A stretch of DNA of 30,018 nt from Helicobacteraceae bacterium (GTDB lineage Bacteria > Campylobacterota > Campylobacteria > Campylobacterales > Sulfurimonadaceae). Positions 7,832 through 15,687 of the stretch are shown piece after piece; position 1 is the stretch's first letter, and the number at the start of each line of letters is the position of its first letter. Made by a program: the position numbers and the translations under genes. A model generated the notes under the pieces. The model did not search any database, had not been told where the DNA came from, and saw only the letters and a list, made by a program, of their open reading frames with translations. The stretch spans positions 1-30,018 of the forward strand of contig JALUJE010000106.1 in assembly GCA_027057185.1 (NCBI GenBank), read 5' to 3'.

Positions 7832-8884
7832 TCACTCTTTATCCATCTTCTCTTTGGCTCCTTTGATGGCACCGTCAATGGCGGACTTGGCAACGCTCCA
7901 TGCATAAATACCCATTCGTTTAGCTTCCTGAGCTGTTTTGGAGTTCATTACCTTACTGCTTTGCTGCAGGGCATCTTCTTTAATATCGCTAAAACGTTCT
8001 TTCATTGTCTCAGCGGTTTCACGAGCTGCTTGAATGAGATGCTCCATATCAAATTTAATATCGCCGGTAATCTCGTCGAGTATCTCTTGAATCATTGGAC
8101 TGTTCTGTGCGGCAACATCATGAATGATACTGTTAAAGAGTGCATCAATATGATGGAGTTCTTGTTGGAGTGAGGCATAATTGTCAATCAGTATCATCTT
8201 GGCTTCATCGGGCATATAAAGTAACTGTTTGTTGAATTTATTGATGGAGCTTGTCAGCCCCTGACGCATTCCGCGCAATGTACCGCGCAGAATCTCCTTG
8301 GCGCTATTGGGGGAGGCTTCGGCAACATAGGTTGCGGTATTTAAAATGGTACTTAAAATACTTTTAACACGCAAGGTATTGGGAGTCTTTTCATTGAGCG
8401 TATGTGTTGTGATCTCTTGAATAGCTCCTTTAATACTCTCTTCAATATTCTCACTTTTCTCCAGAGCGGTGATAATTGCCGATTCACACATCTCTGCAAG
8501 CATATCATACAGATCAATGGATTGTAAGCGAATCTGGTGCAGCATGGTAAGAATTTCTTGAGGACTTTCCTGAAGGGCTTTTTCGATAGCATCGAATGTC
8601 TCTGCTTTTGCCAATTGTAGCGCTTCGCTTTTTTTTTCTAGCTGGCGTTCAATGCGTTCTTTTTGGGCAAGAAGTTCATCGACTTCATCGTGCAGTGATT
8701 TGACTTCAGCGTCCATAATTGCGGATGTGATAATTTTGAGTTCATTTTGTGTCATACCGGAAGTAGAGATATCCCACTCATTATGAATATGTTGCAGCAA
8801 AGCATCAGTACGCTCTTCAATGCTGTGGTGAGTATCAGATCTGTAAGTGCTTTTAATGTCCCGTTCGAGTTGTTTGTAGTCCAT
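7832..8884 (-). CDS. Hypothetical coiled-coil protein (possible DUF6781)
   Basis: A 350-residue soluble, highly charged, almost wholly helical protein. There is a clear coiled-coil segment around residues 55-95 (rich in Glu, Lys, Gln and Leu heptads), then amphipathic helices. The C-terminal tail has a small-residue AxxGAxxGA-like stretch and ends KEKMDKE. No catalytic motif, signal peptide or metal site is visible. The composition recalls apolipoprotein/phasin-like or DUF6781 proteins of Campylobacterota, from memory and unverified. The GGAGG ribosome site overlaps the stop codon of the upstream DUF493 gene, so the two are co-transcribed with moaC. Its 3' end is three bases from the convergent ferredoxin gene. 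Confidence 0.75.
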   Translation of the reverse strand: MDYKQLERDIKSTYRSDTHHSIEERTDALLQHIHNEWDISTSGMTQNELKIITSAIMDAEVKSLHDEVDELLAQKERIERQLEKKSEALQLAKAETFDAIEKALQESPQEILTMLHQIRLQSIDLYDMLAEMCESAIITALEKSENIEESIKGAIQEITTHTLNEKTPNTLRVKSILSTILNTATYVAEASPNSAKEILRGTLRGMRQGLTSSINKFNKQLLYMPDEAKMILIDNYASLQQELHHIDALFNSIIHDVAAQNSPMIQEILDEITGDIKFDMEHLIQAARETAETMKERFSDIKEDALQQSSKVMNSKTAQEAKRMGIYAWSVAKSAIDGAIKGAKEKMDKE

Positions 8885-8895
8885 AGTGCTCCTCC

Positions 8896-9165
8896 TTACA
8901 GAACCATTTTAACATGTTGATTGGCCTTAAGTGCTTCGTAAATAAAATTACGATCCTCTTCATTGTGCACCAGAAGGTCAAGATTCATGCTCAAGTAGGT
9001 GCCACTACAACTCTGATTTGACTGTTTTAGTGTATGGGCACGTTCACAGATGACATCGTGAACGGCCTGTTCGAGTCGTTCGCGCTCTTTGCCAATAATC
9101 TTATAGGTCCAGTTGCAGGGATACTCCAGTTGGAGTTTTTGCGTACTATCGTTGATAATTTCCAC
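8896..9165 (-). CDS. DUF493 (YbeD/HP0495-like) small protein
   Basis: The 89-residue ACT-like fold protein is recognised by the YPCNWTYKIIG opening, a central helix with ERLEQAVHDVI, and the SxNLDLLVHNEEDRNFIYEALKANQHVKMVL ending. The family is widespread and its biochemical role is poorly defined; E. coli YbeD sits near lipoate genes. I place the start at a GTG (9165) because AAGGAGG lies six to seven bases before it; a longer in-frame reading from 9258 would run through moaC coding sequence and is unlikely. It overlaps the moaC 3' end by 20 bases, implying translational coupling. Confidence 0.85.
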   Translation of the reverse strand: MEIINDSTQKLQLEYPCNWTYKIIGKERERLEQAVHDVICERAHTLKQSNQSCSGTYLSMNLDLLVHNEEDRNFIYEALKANQHVKMVL

Positions 9166-9616
9166 TCTTGCCTCCTTCTTTGGATTCGAGTTGGATCTGA
9201 TGTATGACCATCGCCTTGTCAATGGCTTTGACCATATCATAAACGGTAAGCAGTCCAATGCTTACTCCGGTGAGAGCTTCCATCTCCACTCCGGTTTTCC
9301 CGGTCAATTTTACTTTGAGAAACATCTTAAACCCGGGTAGTTCCGGTAGCTCTTGCATATCACACTCAATACCGCTGAGATTGAGTGGATGACACATGGG
9401 AATCAGTTCGCTGGTTTTTTTTGTACCCATAATTGCGGCAATTACCGCTGTCTGAAGTACCGGTCCTTTTTTGGCTTTTTCATGGATGATAGCATCATAG
9501 GCATCACGACTCATCTCAATAATGCCACTGGCAACCGCGATGCGGGTACTGGACTCTTTCGCCGAGACATCGACCATTTTGGGGCGATCGTGCTCATCTA
9601 AATGGGTTAATTTCAT
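9146..9616 (-). CDS. moaC: Cyclic pyranopterin monophosphate synthase MoaC
   Basis: The 156-residue protein makes cyclic pyranopterin monophosphate from the MoaA product, the first committed steps of molybdenum cofactor synthesis. The family is clear throughout: THLDEHDRPKMVDVS at the N-terminus, the MCHPLN motif, the LTGKTGVEMEALTGVSIGLLTVYDM core and a KAIDKAMVI helix. The length matches the family (about 155-160). It leads a three-gene minus-strand unit with DUF493 and the coiled-coil gene. A TATAAT box lies about 30 bases upstream of the ATG. It stands 1.3 kb from the molybdoenzyme operon that needs its product, though on the opposite strand. Confidence 0.96.
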   Translation of the reverse strand: MKLTHLDEHDRPKMVDVSAKESSTRIAVASGIIEMSRDAYDAIIHEKAKKGPVLQTAVIAAIMGTKKTSELIPMCHPLNLSGIECDMQELPELPGFKMFLKVKLTGKTGVEMEALTGVSIGLLTVYDMVKAIDKAMVIHQIQLESKEGGKSGNYQR

Positions 9617-9637
9617 TGTGCTTCCAACAACGTAAGT

Positions 9638-9651
9638 ATGACGTCATTATA
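9638..9651 (-). promoter_or_regulatory. moaC promoter -10 box with adjoining ATGACGTCAT palindrome
   Basis: On the minus strand a TATAAT (9651-9646) is followed immediately by a 10-base palindrome ATGACGTCAT (9647-9638), overlapping it by two bases. The palindrome would cover the transcription start and could be an operator. No good -35 was found at standard spacing. Confidence 0.4.
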
Positions 9652-9789
9652 GCAGAGGATTTTCAATAAATTACCATGCATTGCGGTAAACGACTAAGGA
9701 AATGTATGAAAACTAATTCTTTGAGTAAAGTTTTTGTTAAAGTGGTCGATATAACTCGAAATAAAACCATCAACCCTAAAGGAGAAGTT

Positions 9790-10296
9790 ATGAAAAATAT
9801 TGCTGTTACAGCCCTCGCAGGTATGTTGTCAGTCAGTTTATTGGCAGGATCTGAAGCGTCATACCCTGCCACATGGAAAGAATTTGTGAGTGTTAAAACG
9901 CCGCTGATGAAAGCCGGAGGTGCTCTTCCTGGGTGTGATGCCGATGTCAGCAGTCTGCCCAAGGTGTATCAGGAAACGGTAGCGACCTATTGTGCCGTGA
10001 AAGAGGGTGGCCCTGGAGTAGTAGAAATTTTGGTAGCACCTGAAGCACTTGAGACCTATAAAGCCAGAAACGGAGCATTTCACGACGGCGATACCCTAAT
10101 TTTGCATCTAAAAGACCTTCAGGTACTTTTTGTTACATCCTATAAAGGAAACAAACCGCTGTATGGCGTGTATGACGAGTCTGGAAAAGACGTTGCGTCT
10201 TCTGAGGGTTCCGGATTGCACCCAAATGACTGTCGAACTTGTCATACGGGCTATGAAGCATTTGGTGTCAATGGTCAGATGGGCTCATTAAAATAG
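9790..10296 (+). CDS. Exported cytochrome P460-like c-type cytochrome
   Basis: The 168-residue product has a Sec signal peptide (about 1-23) and a single heme-c site C148-R-T-C-H152 near the C-terminus. That is the layout of cytochrome P460/c'-beta proteins: a beta-rich domain with the CxxCH close to the end. Two other Cys (49 and 68) may form a disulfide. P460 proteins oxidise hydroxylamine or bind NO; a crosslinking Lys cannot be judged here, so a simple ligand-binding or electron-carrying role is equally possible. I take the ATG at 9790, preceded by AAAGGAGAA, because it gives a proper signal peptide; a longer in-frame extension to 9676 would bury it. A chemoreceptor gene follows after 31 bases. 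Confidence 0.75.
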   Translation: MKNIAVTALAGMLSVSLLAGSEASYPATWKEFVSVKTPLMKAGGALPGCDADVSSLPKVYQETVATYCAVKEGGPGVVEILVAPEALETYKARNGAFHDGDTLILHLKDLQVLFVTSYKGNKPLYGVYDESGKDVASSEGSGLHPNDCRTCHTGYEAFGVNGQMGSLK

Positions 10297-10327
10297 TATT
10301 TGATACGTTAATTATAAGGAAATTGTT

Positions 10328-11932
10328 ATGGTATTAGGGAGGTTGTTGTCTATAAAAATCTTGATTCAGCTCATGGTTGCAGTCATCTTGTTAGTTTCGT
10401 TTATGGTAACGGGGTATTTTTTGTATGAGGAGAAAGTGCATGAAAACGAACAGCATCTTGAGGAGATCAGTAAGGTGGCATTGGCTCCTATTGTCACCCT
10501 AGCGAATGCTTCGGTAGCGGGAGGGAATATCATGCGATTGAAAAATCAAGATGCCCAATCGCTTTATCATACCACCAAGGCACTGTTTATATCCATTAAG
10601 GGAATGAGTAATGCCAAAGAGATTTTTGGTAAAAAACAGCCCCCTAAAGAGATTGCATACACCTATCTTGGCAATACGGAAGCACCCGCATCGCTCTCTC
10701 AAAAAGCGGCATGGGAATTGCTCAGAAATACGCCCGAGACCCAGGGAGTCTTTTTTTCACCGGATCGTGCCTATCTGATTATTAAAAAGCGACTCGATGT
10801 CGCTAACGGCGGTGAGGTACAGGCAATTTTTGATTCGAGTCGATTGACATCACTACGAGTGAATACCATTGTGGCACTGCTCAAGATTCTTATTCCGATT
10901 ATGATTATTTTTCAGATATTGGCATTTTTCATCTCCCGTAAAATTTTAGAACCGTTGATCGAGACACAAAAAACTGTAGACGCCATGGCACAAAATCGTG
11001 ACCTTACTACCAGTATTGAGTTGGTGAAGATTGTAGAAATCAATGCGATTAATAGGAGTTTCAATAATCTCGTTGAGAGTATGCGGGGATTGATTCTCGA
11101 TGCCAAAAGTATCTCTGGGTCGACGCAGCAGCAGAGCAATAATTTAGTAGATATATCTGAAAAGACGTTAGCAGAAATACAGACTCAAGATACCCTGATT
11201 GCAACAACCTACAAAGATCTTGTCTCGATAAACGAGACTATTGCAACGTTGTGTGATGATACCAAAGAGGGCATTCGCGCTATTTCCGATACCAAACAGT
11301 CTGTGGATGACTTTAGTTCGCAACTTGAGAGTATGGCGGCACATATTATGCACAATCTGGAAACCGAAACGGAATTGAGTGAGCGAATTCATCAGGTGAG
11401 TGTTGAGACGGCAGAGGTAAAACTGGTGCTGGATGTGATTAAGGATATTGCCGATCAAACCAATTTGTTAGCCCTTAATGCTGCCATTGAGGCGGCACGC
11501 GCCGGTGAGCATGGCAGGGGTTTTGCTGTTGTCGCCGATGAGGTTAGACAGTTGGCCGAAAAGACCCAAAAAAGTCTTAACGATATTGAGAGCACGGTCA
11601 ATGTTATTGTTCAGTCTATCTCCAACGTCAGTGATGATATGAAACAAAACAGTGAGCGTCTTCCCGAATTGGCCAATACGATGGAGACGTCCAAAGAGTC
11701 TATGCAGCATATTAGTGCACTTATGAACAATCTCCGGGATGATGCGCAACAGGTATCGGACATTAATGCCGAGATTAGCCTATCTATCAGCAGGCTTCAG
11801 TCCAATATGGATCAGGTGCATAAAATTTCGCAGGTGAATGAACAGATGACGGCACAAGTGACGCACAGTGCTAAAGATCTCAAAGGTTCAGTAGCCATGC
11901 TCGATAAAAATATTGAAACCTTCAAAATTTAG
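10328..11932 (+). CDS. Methyl-accepting chemotaxis protein
   Basis: The 534-residue transmembrane receptor has TM1 at about residues 11-30, a periplasmic sensor region of about 150 residues, TM2 at about 183-205, a HAMP-like linker and a long signalling coiled coil. The highly conserved hairpin tip (IADQTNLLALNAAIEAARAG followed by EHGRGFAVVADEVR) spans about 374-407. No C-terminal CheR-tethering pentapeptide is present. The sensor region has no heme motif and its ligand is not recognisable. Its position 31 bases after an exported heme protein suggests the two are co-expressed and might sense the same compound or redox state (inference). AAGGA precedes the ATG. Confidence 0.93.
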   Translation: MVLGRLLSIKILIQLMVAVILLVSFMVTGYFLYEEKVHENEQHLEEISKVALAPIVTLANASVAGGNIMRLKNQDAQSLYHTTKALFISIKGMSNAKEIFGKKQPPKEIAYTYLGNTEAPASLSQKAAWELLRNTPETQGVFFSPDRAYLIIKKRLDVANGGEVQAIFDSSRLTSLRVNTIVALLKILIPIMIIFQILAFFISRKILEPLIETQKTVDAMAQNRDLTTSIELVKIVEINAINRSFNNLVESMRGLILDAKSISGSTQQQSNNLVDISEKTLAEIQTQDTLIATTYKDLVSINETIATLCDDTKEGIRAISDTKQSVDDFSSQLESMAAHIMHNLETETELSERIHQVSVETAEVKLVLDVIKDIADQTNLLALNAAIEAARAGEHGRGFAVVADEVRQLAEKTQKSLNDIESTVNVIVQSISNVSDDMKQNSERLPELANTMETSKESMQHISALMNNLRDDAQQVSDINAEISLSISRLQSNMDQVHKISQVNEQMTAQVTHSAKDLKGSVAMLDKNIETFKI

Positions 11933-11944
11933 GAAGGGTTTGTA

Positions 11945-12679
11945 CTACAACCCCAGAGCAGTAACGGCTTCGGCCGACATACGGTGTTTTTCACCGGTAT
12001 TGCCGTAGGCGTAGGCCTCTTGGAGGGCATCATGATGAAAAACCACCTCATGTGTGCGTTTTCCTTTGGTATTGTAAAAATATGCCGTACCCTCTTTGCG
12101 TTCATGTTGAAACGGAATTTCAGCGGCAAGGCTACCGTCACGACGATAGTGTTTTACTATGCCCTCTATCTTACCATCGCGGTACGGTGTGAGTCGTTTT
12201 AATGCGCCGTCTTCAAAGTACTCGGTACTTTCACCATCGGGCTCGCCATTTTTTACATGTAAACTAACACGAATATTACCGTTACCATAGTAACTTTTAG
12301 AAGGACCGTTGAGGACTCCCTTACGGTATGTTTTTTCAATGGTGACGTTGCCGTGGGCATCAAATTGTCGTTCTATACCGTGTTTTTTACCATGTTTAAT
12401 GGAGACTTCGGCAATTTTTTTACCTGATTGATACTCTTTGACCATGCTCAGCGCTCCATCGTGGTCATACTCCCGAGCCAATCCAGAGGGGCTGCCATGC
12501 TCATAGGTGACCTCAAAATAACGGTTGCCGTTTTTGTAAAACCCTTGGGACAATCCATGGCGTTTTCCGTTATCAAAGGACTCTTTGAGCCGCAGCTCTC
12601 CGCTTTTATAGTAGGATGTGCGCATCTCGGCATGAAGCAGCATGCTAAATACCATAACTATAATGACGTAGAATTTCAT
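11945..12679 (-). CDS. Exported MORN-2 (YwqK-type) repeat protein
   Basis: The 244-residue protein has a short signal peptide (about 1-18, ending LLHAE) followed by about eight repeats of roughly 22-24 residues of the form G-x-x-x-G-x-x-x-x-(F/Y)-x-x-(D/N)-G-x-L, covering residues about 25-225. These MORN_2 units are often labelled 'toxin-antitoxin YwqK family antitoxin', but no toxin gene is adjacent and the protein is exported, so that label is not supported here. The repeats form beta-hairpin ladders used in envelope or surface scaffolding. The gene is convergent with the chemoreceptor (12-base gap) and divergent from the HAD gene (56 bases). A TTACATGTAA palindrome lies inside it. Confidence 0.8.
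   Translation of the reverse strand: MKFYVIIVMVFSMLLHAEMRTSYYKSGELRLKESFDNGKRHGLSQGFYKNGNRYFEVTYEHGSPSGLAREYDHDGALSMVKEYQSGKKIAEVSIKHGKKHGIERQFDAHGNVTIEKTYRKGVLNGPSKSYYGNGNIRVSLHVKNGEPDGESTEYFEDGALKRLTPYRDGKIEGIVKHYRRDGSLAAEIPFQHERKEGTAYFYNTKGKRTHEVVFHHDALQEAYAYGNTGEKHRMSAEAVTALGL
12253..12262. repeat. TTACATGTAA palindrome, copy 2 (inside the MORN-repeat gene)
   Basis: Exact copy within coding sequence, read on the minus strand as Leu-His-Val (TTA CAT GTA). Confidence 0.6.
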
Positions 12680-12735
12680 GACTTACTCCCATATGATAGT
12701 GCTTAGTATAGCAACTTTTTGATACACTTTCAGTT

Positions 12736-13560
12736 ATGAACACTGTTTTTATTACCGATTTGGATCATACCTTCTTGCGAAGCGACTTGAGTATTAGCCC
12801 CTATAGCGAACGTGTTTGGAATGCCAAAGCTGCACACAACACGCTTACGATTGCAACGGCGCGCAGTTTTAAAAAGAGTGAGCAGTTTGTCAAAAATTTA
12901 CATGTAAATGCTCCAATGATTTTACTTGATGGCTCTTTGATTGTCTCAGAAAGCAGACAGATTATTGAACGCCGATGTATTGACAAAGAGCTGGGTGATG
13001 CCGTGATTGATCTGGGTGCGACACTCAACAGTTTTCCGTTTGTACTGGCCCTTCAGGACACCGACTTGAATGAGGCATTTCTCTACCCCACACAGCGTAA
13101 TGTATATCAACATAGGTTGTTGCAACGCTACCGCGATGATGACAATTTACAAGAAGCGGCACACATCCGGGCGATGAAAGAGAATTTTAAACTGGTTTAT
13201 ATGGGAGAGGAAGCGATGCTGCAAGAACTTTACTTGCGTTTTAGAGAGATGTTCGGTGATGCGTTAAAGTATATTTTGGCACCTGAAGCGTATATGGGGT
13301 GTCATTTTTTAACGCTGTTACACCCGCATGCAGATAAAGCACACGGGTTAGAGTGTGTGAGCGAGTATTTAGGATGCCATCGGAGTGAGATGACCGTATT
13401 TGGCGATAACCTGAATGATTTGGGGATGTTTGAATATGCCGGTACTGCCGTTGCGGTAAAAAATGCGCATGATGTGCTTAAGGCGCGTGCGGACATTGTA
13501 TTGGAATACAGTAATGATGAAGATGGTGTCGCCAGATACCTAGAAGCGCAGAGAGGCTAA
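12736..13560 (+). CDS. HAD-superfamily sugar phosphatase (Cof/MPGP-like)
   Basis: The 274-residue cytoplasmic phosphatase of the HAD class has an IIB-type cap. Motif I is D8-L-D10-H-T (nucleophile Asp8), motif II lies around LLDGSL, and motif IV is FGDNLND (222-228). Family members hydrolyse sugar phosphates or mannosyl-3-phosphoglycerate; the substrate is not determined by the motifs. It is followed after one base by a FucP-type transporter and then a hexose-6-phosphate mutarotase, which points to a sugar phosphate. A MurNAc-6-phosphate phosphatase is otherwise missing from the recycling genes on the other strand, and this enzyme is a candidate for that step by position only; known MupP belongs to a different HAD subclass. 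Confidence 0.85.
   Translation: MNTVFITDLDHTFLRSDLSISPYSERVWNAKAAHNTLTIATARSFKKSEQFVKNLHVNAPMILLDGSLIVSESRQIIERRCIDKELGDAVIDLGATLNSFPFVLALQDTDLNEAFLYPTQRNVYQHRLLQRYRDDDNLQEAAHIRAMKENFKLVYMGEEAMLQELYLRFREMFGDALKYILAPEAYMGCHFLTLLHPHADKAHGLECVSEYLGCHRSEMTVFGDNLNDLGMFEYAGTAVAVKNAHDVLKARADIVLEYSNDEDGVARYLEAQRG
12898..12907. repeat. TTACATGTAA palindrome, copy 3 (inside the HAD gene)
   Basis: Exact copy, extended to the 12-base palindrome TTTACATGTAAA (12897-12908), read on the plus strand as Leu-His-Val. Confidence 0.6.
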
Positions 13561-13561
13561 T

Positions 13562-14833
13562 ATGACAGAACGATCCTCCTTTTTTCCCATGGTCATTATC
13601 GGAATTCTCTTTTTTATTTTTGGCTTTGTCACATGGCTTAACGGCTCGTTGATTCCCTTTTTAAAAATTATCTGCGAGCTCAACGAGTTTGAAGCACTGC
13701 TGGTCACGTTTGCTTTTTATATTGCCTATACTGTGATGGCGCTGCCGATGTCGTACGTACTCAATCGTAGTGGATATAAAAAAGGTATGGCAATTGGTCT
13801 GGGTATTATGGCGATTGGAGCACTGCTTTTTATTCCTGCAGCATATAGCGGTAGTTTCTGGGTATTTCTACTGGCACTCTTTACGCTGGGAACCGGGCTG
13901 ACTATTTTGCAGACCGCCTCCAATCCCTATGTGGTACATATTGGTCCGCAAAAGAGTGCTGCGATGCGTATTAGTATTATGGGCATCATTAACAAAAGTG
14001 CCGGCGTATTGGTACCGCTGTTGTTTACCTCGCTAATTTTGAGCGATATGGGGAGTTTTCAGCAGGAGCATTTGAGCCTGTTGGAACGGGAGGCACTGGC
14101 TTCACGACTCATTGTTCCGTATCTGGTAATGGCGGCAACACTGATTGCGCTAATTGCATTAGTGATGTTCTGCGCACTTCCTGAGCTCGCACTGGAGACT
14201 CAAACAAATTCAGATAAGGAGGCGACTAGTATTTTACACTATCCTCGGGTGGTTCTTGGGGCGATGGCACTCTTTTTTTATGTCGGCATTGAAGTGATTG
14301 CCGGCGATACCATCGGACTTTTTGGTGCGGCGTTGGATGTGGAAAATTTTACAGCACTTACTTCATATACTATGGCTTTTATGGTATTGGGGTATCTTGT
14401 AGGCGTGACCCTTATTCCCAGATACCTTTCACAAGAACGTGCATTGCTGTTTTCGGCACTTTTTGGGCTTCTGTTTGTCGTGGGAGTTCTTCTCTCTTCA
14501 GCTGCGAGCACCGACCTTTCCGAAGCACTTTGGGGATGGAGCGGCATCGCGTTATTGCCTGATCCGGTGACCTTTGTGGCATTACTGGGTTTTGCCAATG
14601 CTCTGGTCTGGCCCACTATCTGGCCGCTGGCACTTGAAGGATTGGGAAAGCATACGGCGCAGGGCAGTGCATTATTGATTATGGGTATTGCCGGCGGTGC
14701 AATATTGCCGCTACTCTTTGGAACAGTGGCGCAACTGAGTACGCTACAGTCTGCATATGTTGTGGGTATTGCCTGCTATGTATTCATACTGTTCTATGCC
14801 GTCAAAGGGCATAAAATCGTGTGCTGGAGCTGA
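13562..14833 (+). CDS. FucP-family MFS sugar transporter
   Basis: The 423-residue integral inner-membrane protein has about 12 hydrophobic segments. The FIFGFVTWLNGSLIPFLK opening (TM1) and the TLGTGLTILQTASNPYVV segment (TM4-5) are characteristic of the FucP/GluP group of proton- or sodium-coupled sugar importers (fucose, glucose/galactose; GlcNAc in the NagP branch). The substrate cannot be fixed from the sequence. The start follows the HAD stop by one base, and the stop TGA shares its A with the mutarotase start region, so three genes form a coupled unit. Next to peptidoglycan-recycling genes, an amino sugar such as GlcNAc would be a sensible cargo (inference). Confidence 0.9.
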   Translation: MTERSSFFPMVIIGILFFIFGFVTWLNGSLIPFLKIICELNEFEALLVTFAFYIAYTVMALPMSYVLNRSGYKKGMAIGLGIMAIGALLFIPAAYSGSFWVFLLALFTLGTGLTILQTASNPYVVHIGPQKSAAMRISIMGIINKSAGVLVPLLFTSLILSDMGSFQQEHLSLLEREALASRLIVPYLVMAATLIALIALVMFCALPELALETQTNSDKEATSILHYPRVVLGAMALFFYVGIEVIAGDTIGLFGAALDVENFTALTSYTMAFMVLGYLVGVTLIPRYLSQERALLFSALFGLLFVVGVLLSSAASTDLSEALWGWSGIALLPDPVTFVALLGFANALVWPTIWPLALEGLGKHTAQGSALLIMGIAGGAILPLLFGTVAQLSTLQSAYVVGIACYVFILFYAVKGHKIVCWS

Positions 14834-15687
14834 TGATGATTGTACATCATACAATGGAAAACGGCTTTGAATATCTTGAGATACGTAATGACAGTGCTAC
14901 TGCTAAAATCGCCTTGCAGGGAGCACATCTGTTTTACTATGCACGTCATGGGGATGCTCCGCTGCTGTGGGTGAGTAGAACCTCTGCTTTTGAGGCGGGG
15001 GAGGCAATTCGCGGCGGGGTGCCGTTATGCTGGCCATGGTTTGGCCAGCATCAGTACAACACCGAACTGCCACAGCATGGGTTTGCCCGTACTGCACGCT
15101 TTGAGCAGGTCGGCGCAACCGAAACTGAGGGTGCTACGAGTGTGACGTTTTGCTTGCGTGCTTCCGCAGAGAGTATGTTAGTGTTCCCGTATGCATTTGA
15201 ACTGCAGTATACGGTGAGAGTGGCACAGACGTTGACTCTGGAATTGACGACTTACAATCGTGATAGCCGGGCTTTTTCTCTTACTCAGGCACTGCACAGT
15301 TATTTTGCCGTTTCTAATATTGCCAATATACATGTAACAGGATTGGAAGGTCTGGATTATATTGATTATGTCAACGCGCAACGCCGAGAGCATCAGGACG
15401 GATCAGTAGTGATTGCGCAAGAAGTCGATCGTGTTTATGAGGGGGTGGTGTCACCGGTTGTGTTGGTGGATGCAACGCGTTGTATCGGTATTACTAATAC
15501 CGGCTCACGCTCTGTGGTGGTCTGGAACCCATGGATAGAAAAAGGGACACGTATGCGTGCTATGGAGCCGACGGGCTACCGGAGCATGCTCTGTATTGAG
15601 AGTGCGAACGCCCTTTGTGATGCCCGCACGATTGCACCGGAGCAGCATCACACGCTAACTGCGGTAATCAGTAGTACCATACTCTGA
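14833..15687 (+). CDS. D-hexose-6-phosphate mutarotase (aldose 1-epimerase family)
   Basis: A 284-residue cytoplasmic protein of the YeaD-like galactose-mutarotase fold. Characteristic blocks are GAHLFYY (substrate pocket), GEAIRGGVPLCWPWFG, PQHGFAR (catalytic His), ALHSYFAV (second His) and NPWIEKG near the C-terminus. It interconverts the alpha and beta anomers of hexose 6-phosphates. I place the start at the ATG overlapping the transporter stop (TGATG); a second ATG at 14836 has the better spacing from GGAG (14826-14829), and an in-frame GTG at 14821 is possible, so the exact start is uncertain by a few residues. The 3' end overlaps the convergent murU gene by 33 bases. Confidence 0.9.
   Translation: MMIVHHTMENGFEYLEIRNDSATAKIALQGAHLFYYARHGDAPLLWVSRTSAFEAGEAIRGGVPLCWPWFGQHQYNTELPQHGFARTARFEQVGATETEGATSVTFCLRASAESMLVFPYAFELQYTVRVAQTLTLELTTYNRDSRAFSLTQALHSYFAVSNIANIHVTGLEGLDYIDYVNAQRREHQDGSVVIAQEVDRVYEGVVSPVVLVDATRCIGITNTGSRSVVVWNPWIEKGTRMRAMEPTGYRSMLCIESANALCDARTIAPEQHHTLTAVISSTIL

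Noticed and set aside
9166..9258. Longer N-terminus for the DUF493 protein
   Set aside because: It would run in a second frame through moaC coding sequence, and the extra residues do not resemble the family; the GTG at 9165 follows AAGGAGG.
11945..12679. Toxin-antitoxin 'antitoxin' reading of the MORN-repeat protein
   Set aside because: The protein is exported and has no adjacent toxin gene; the label comes only from family naming.
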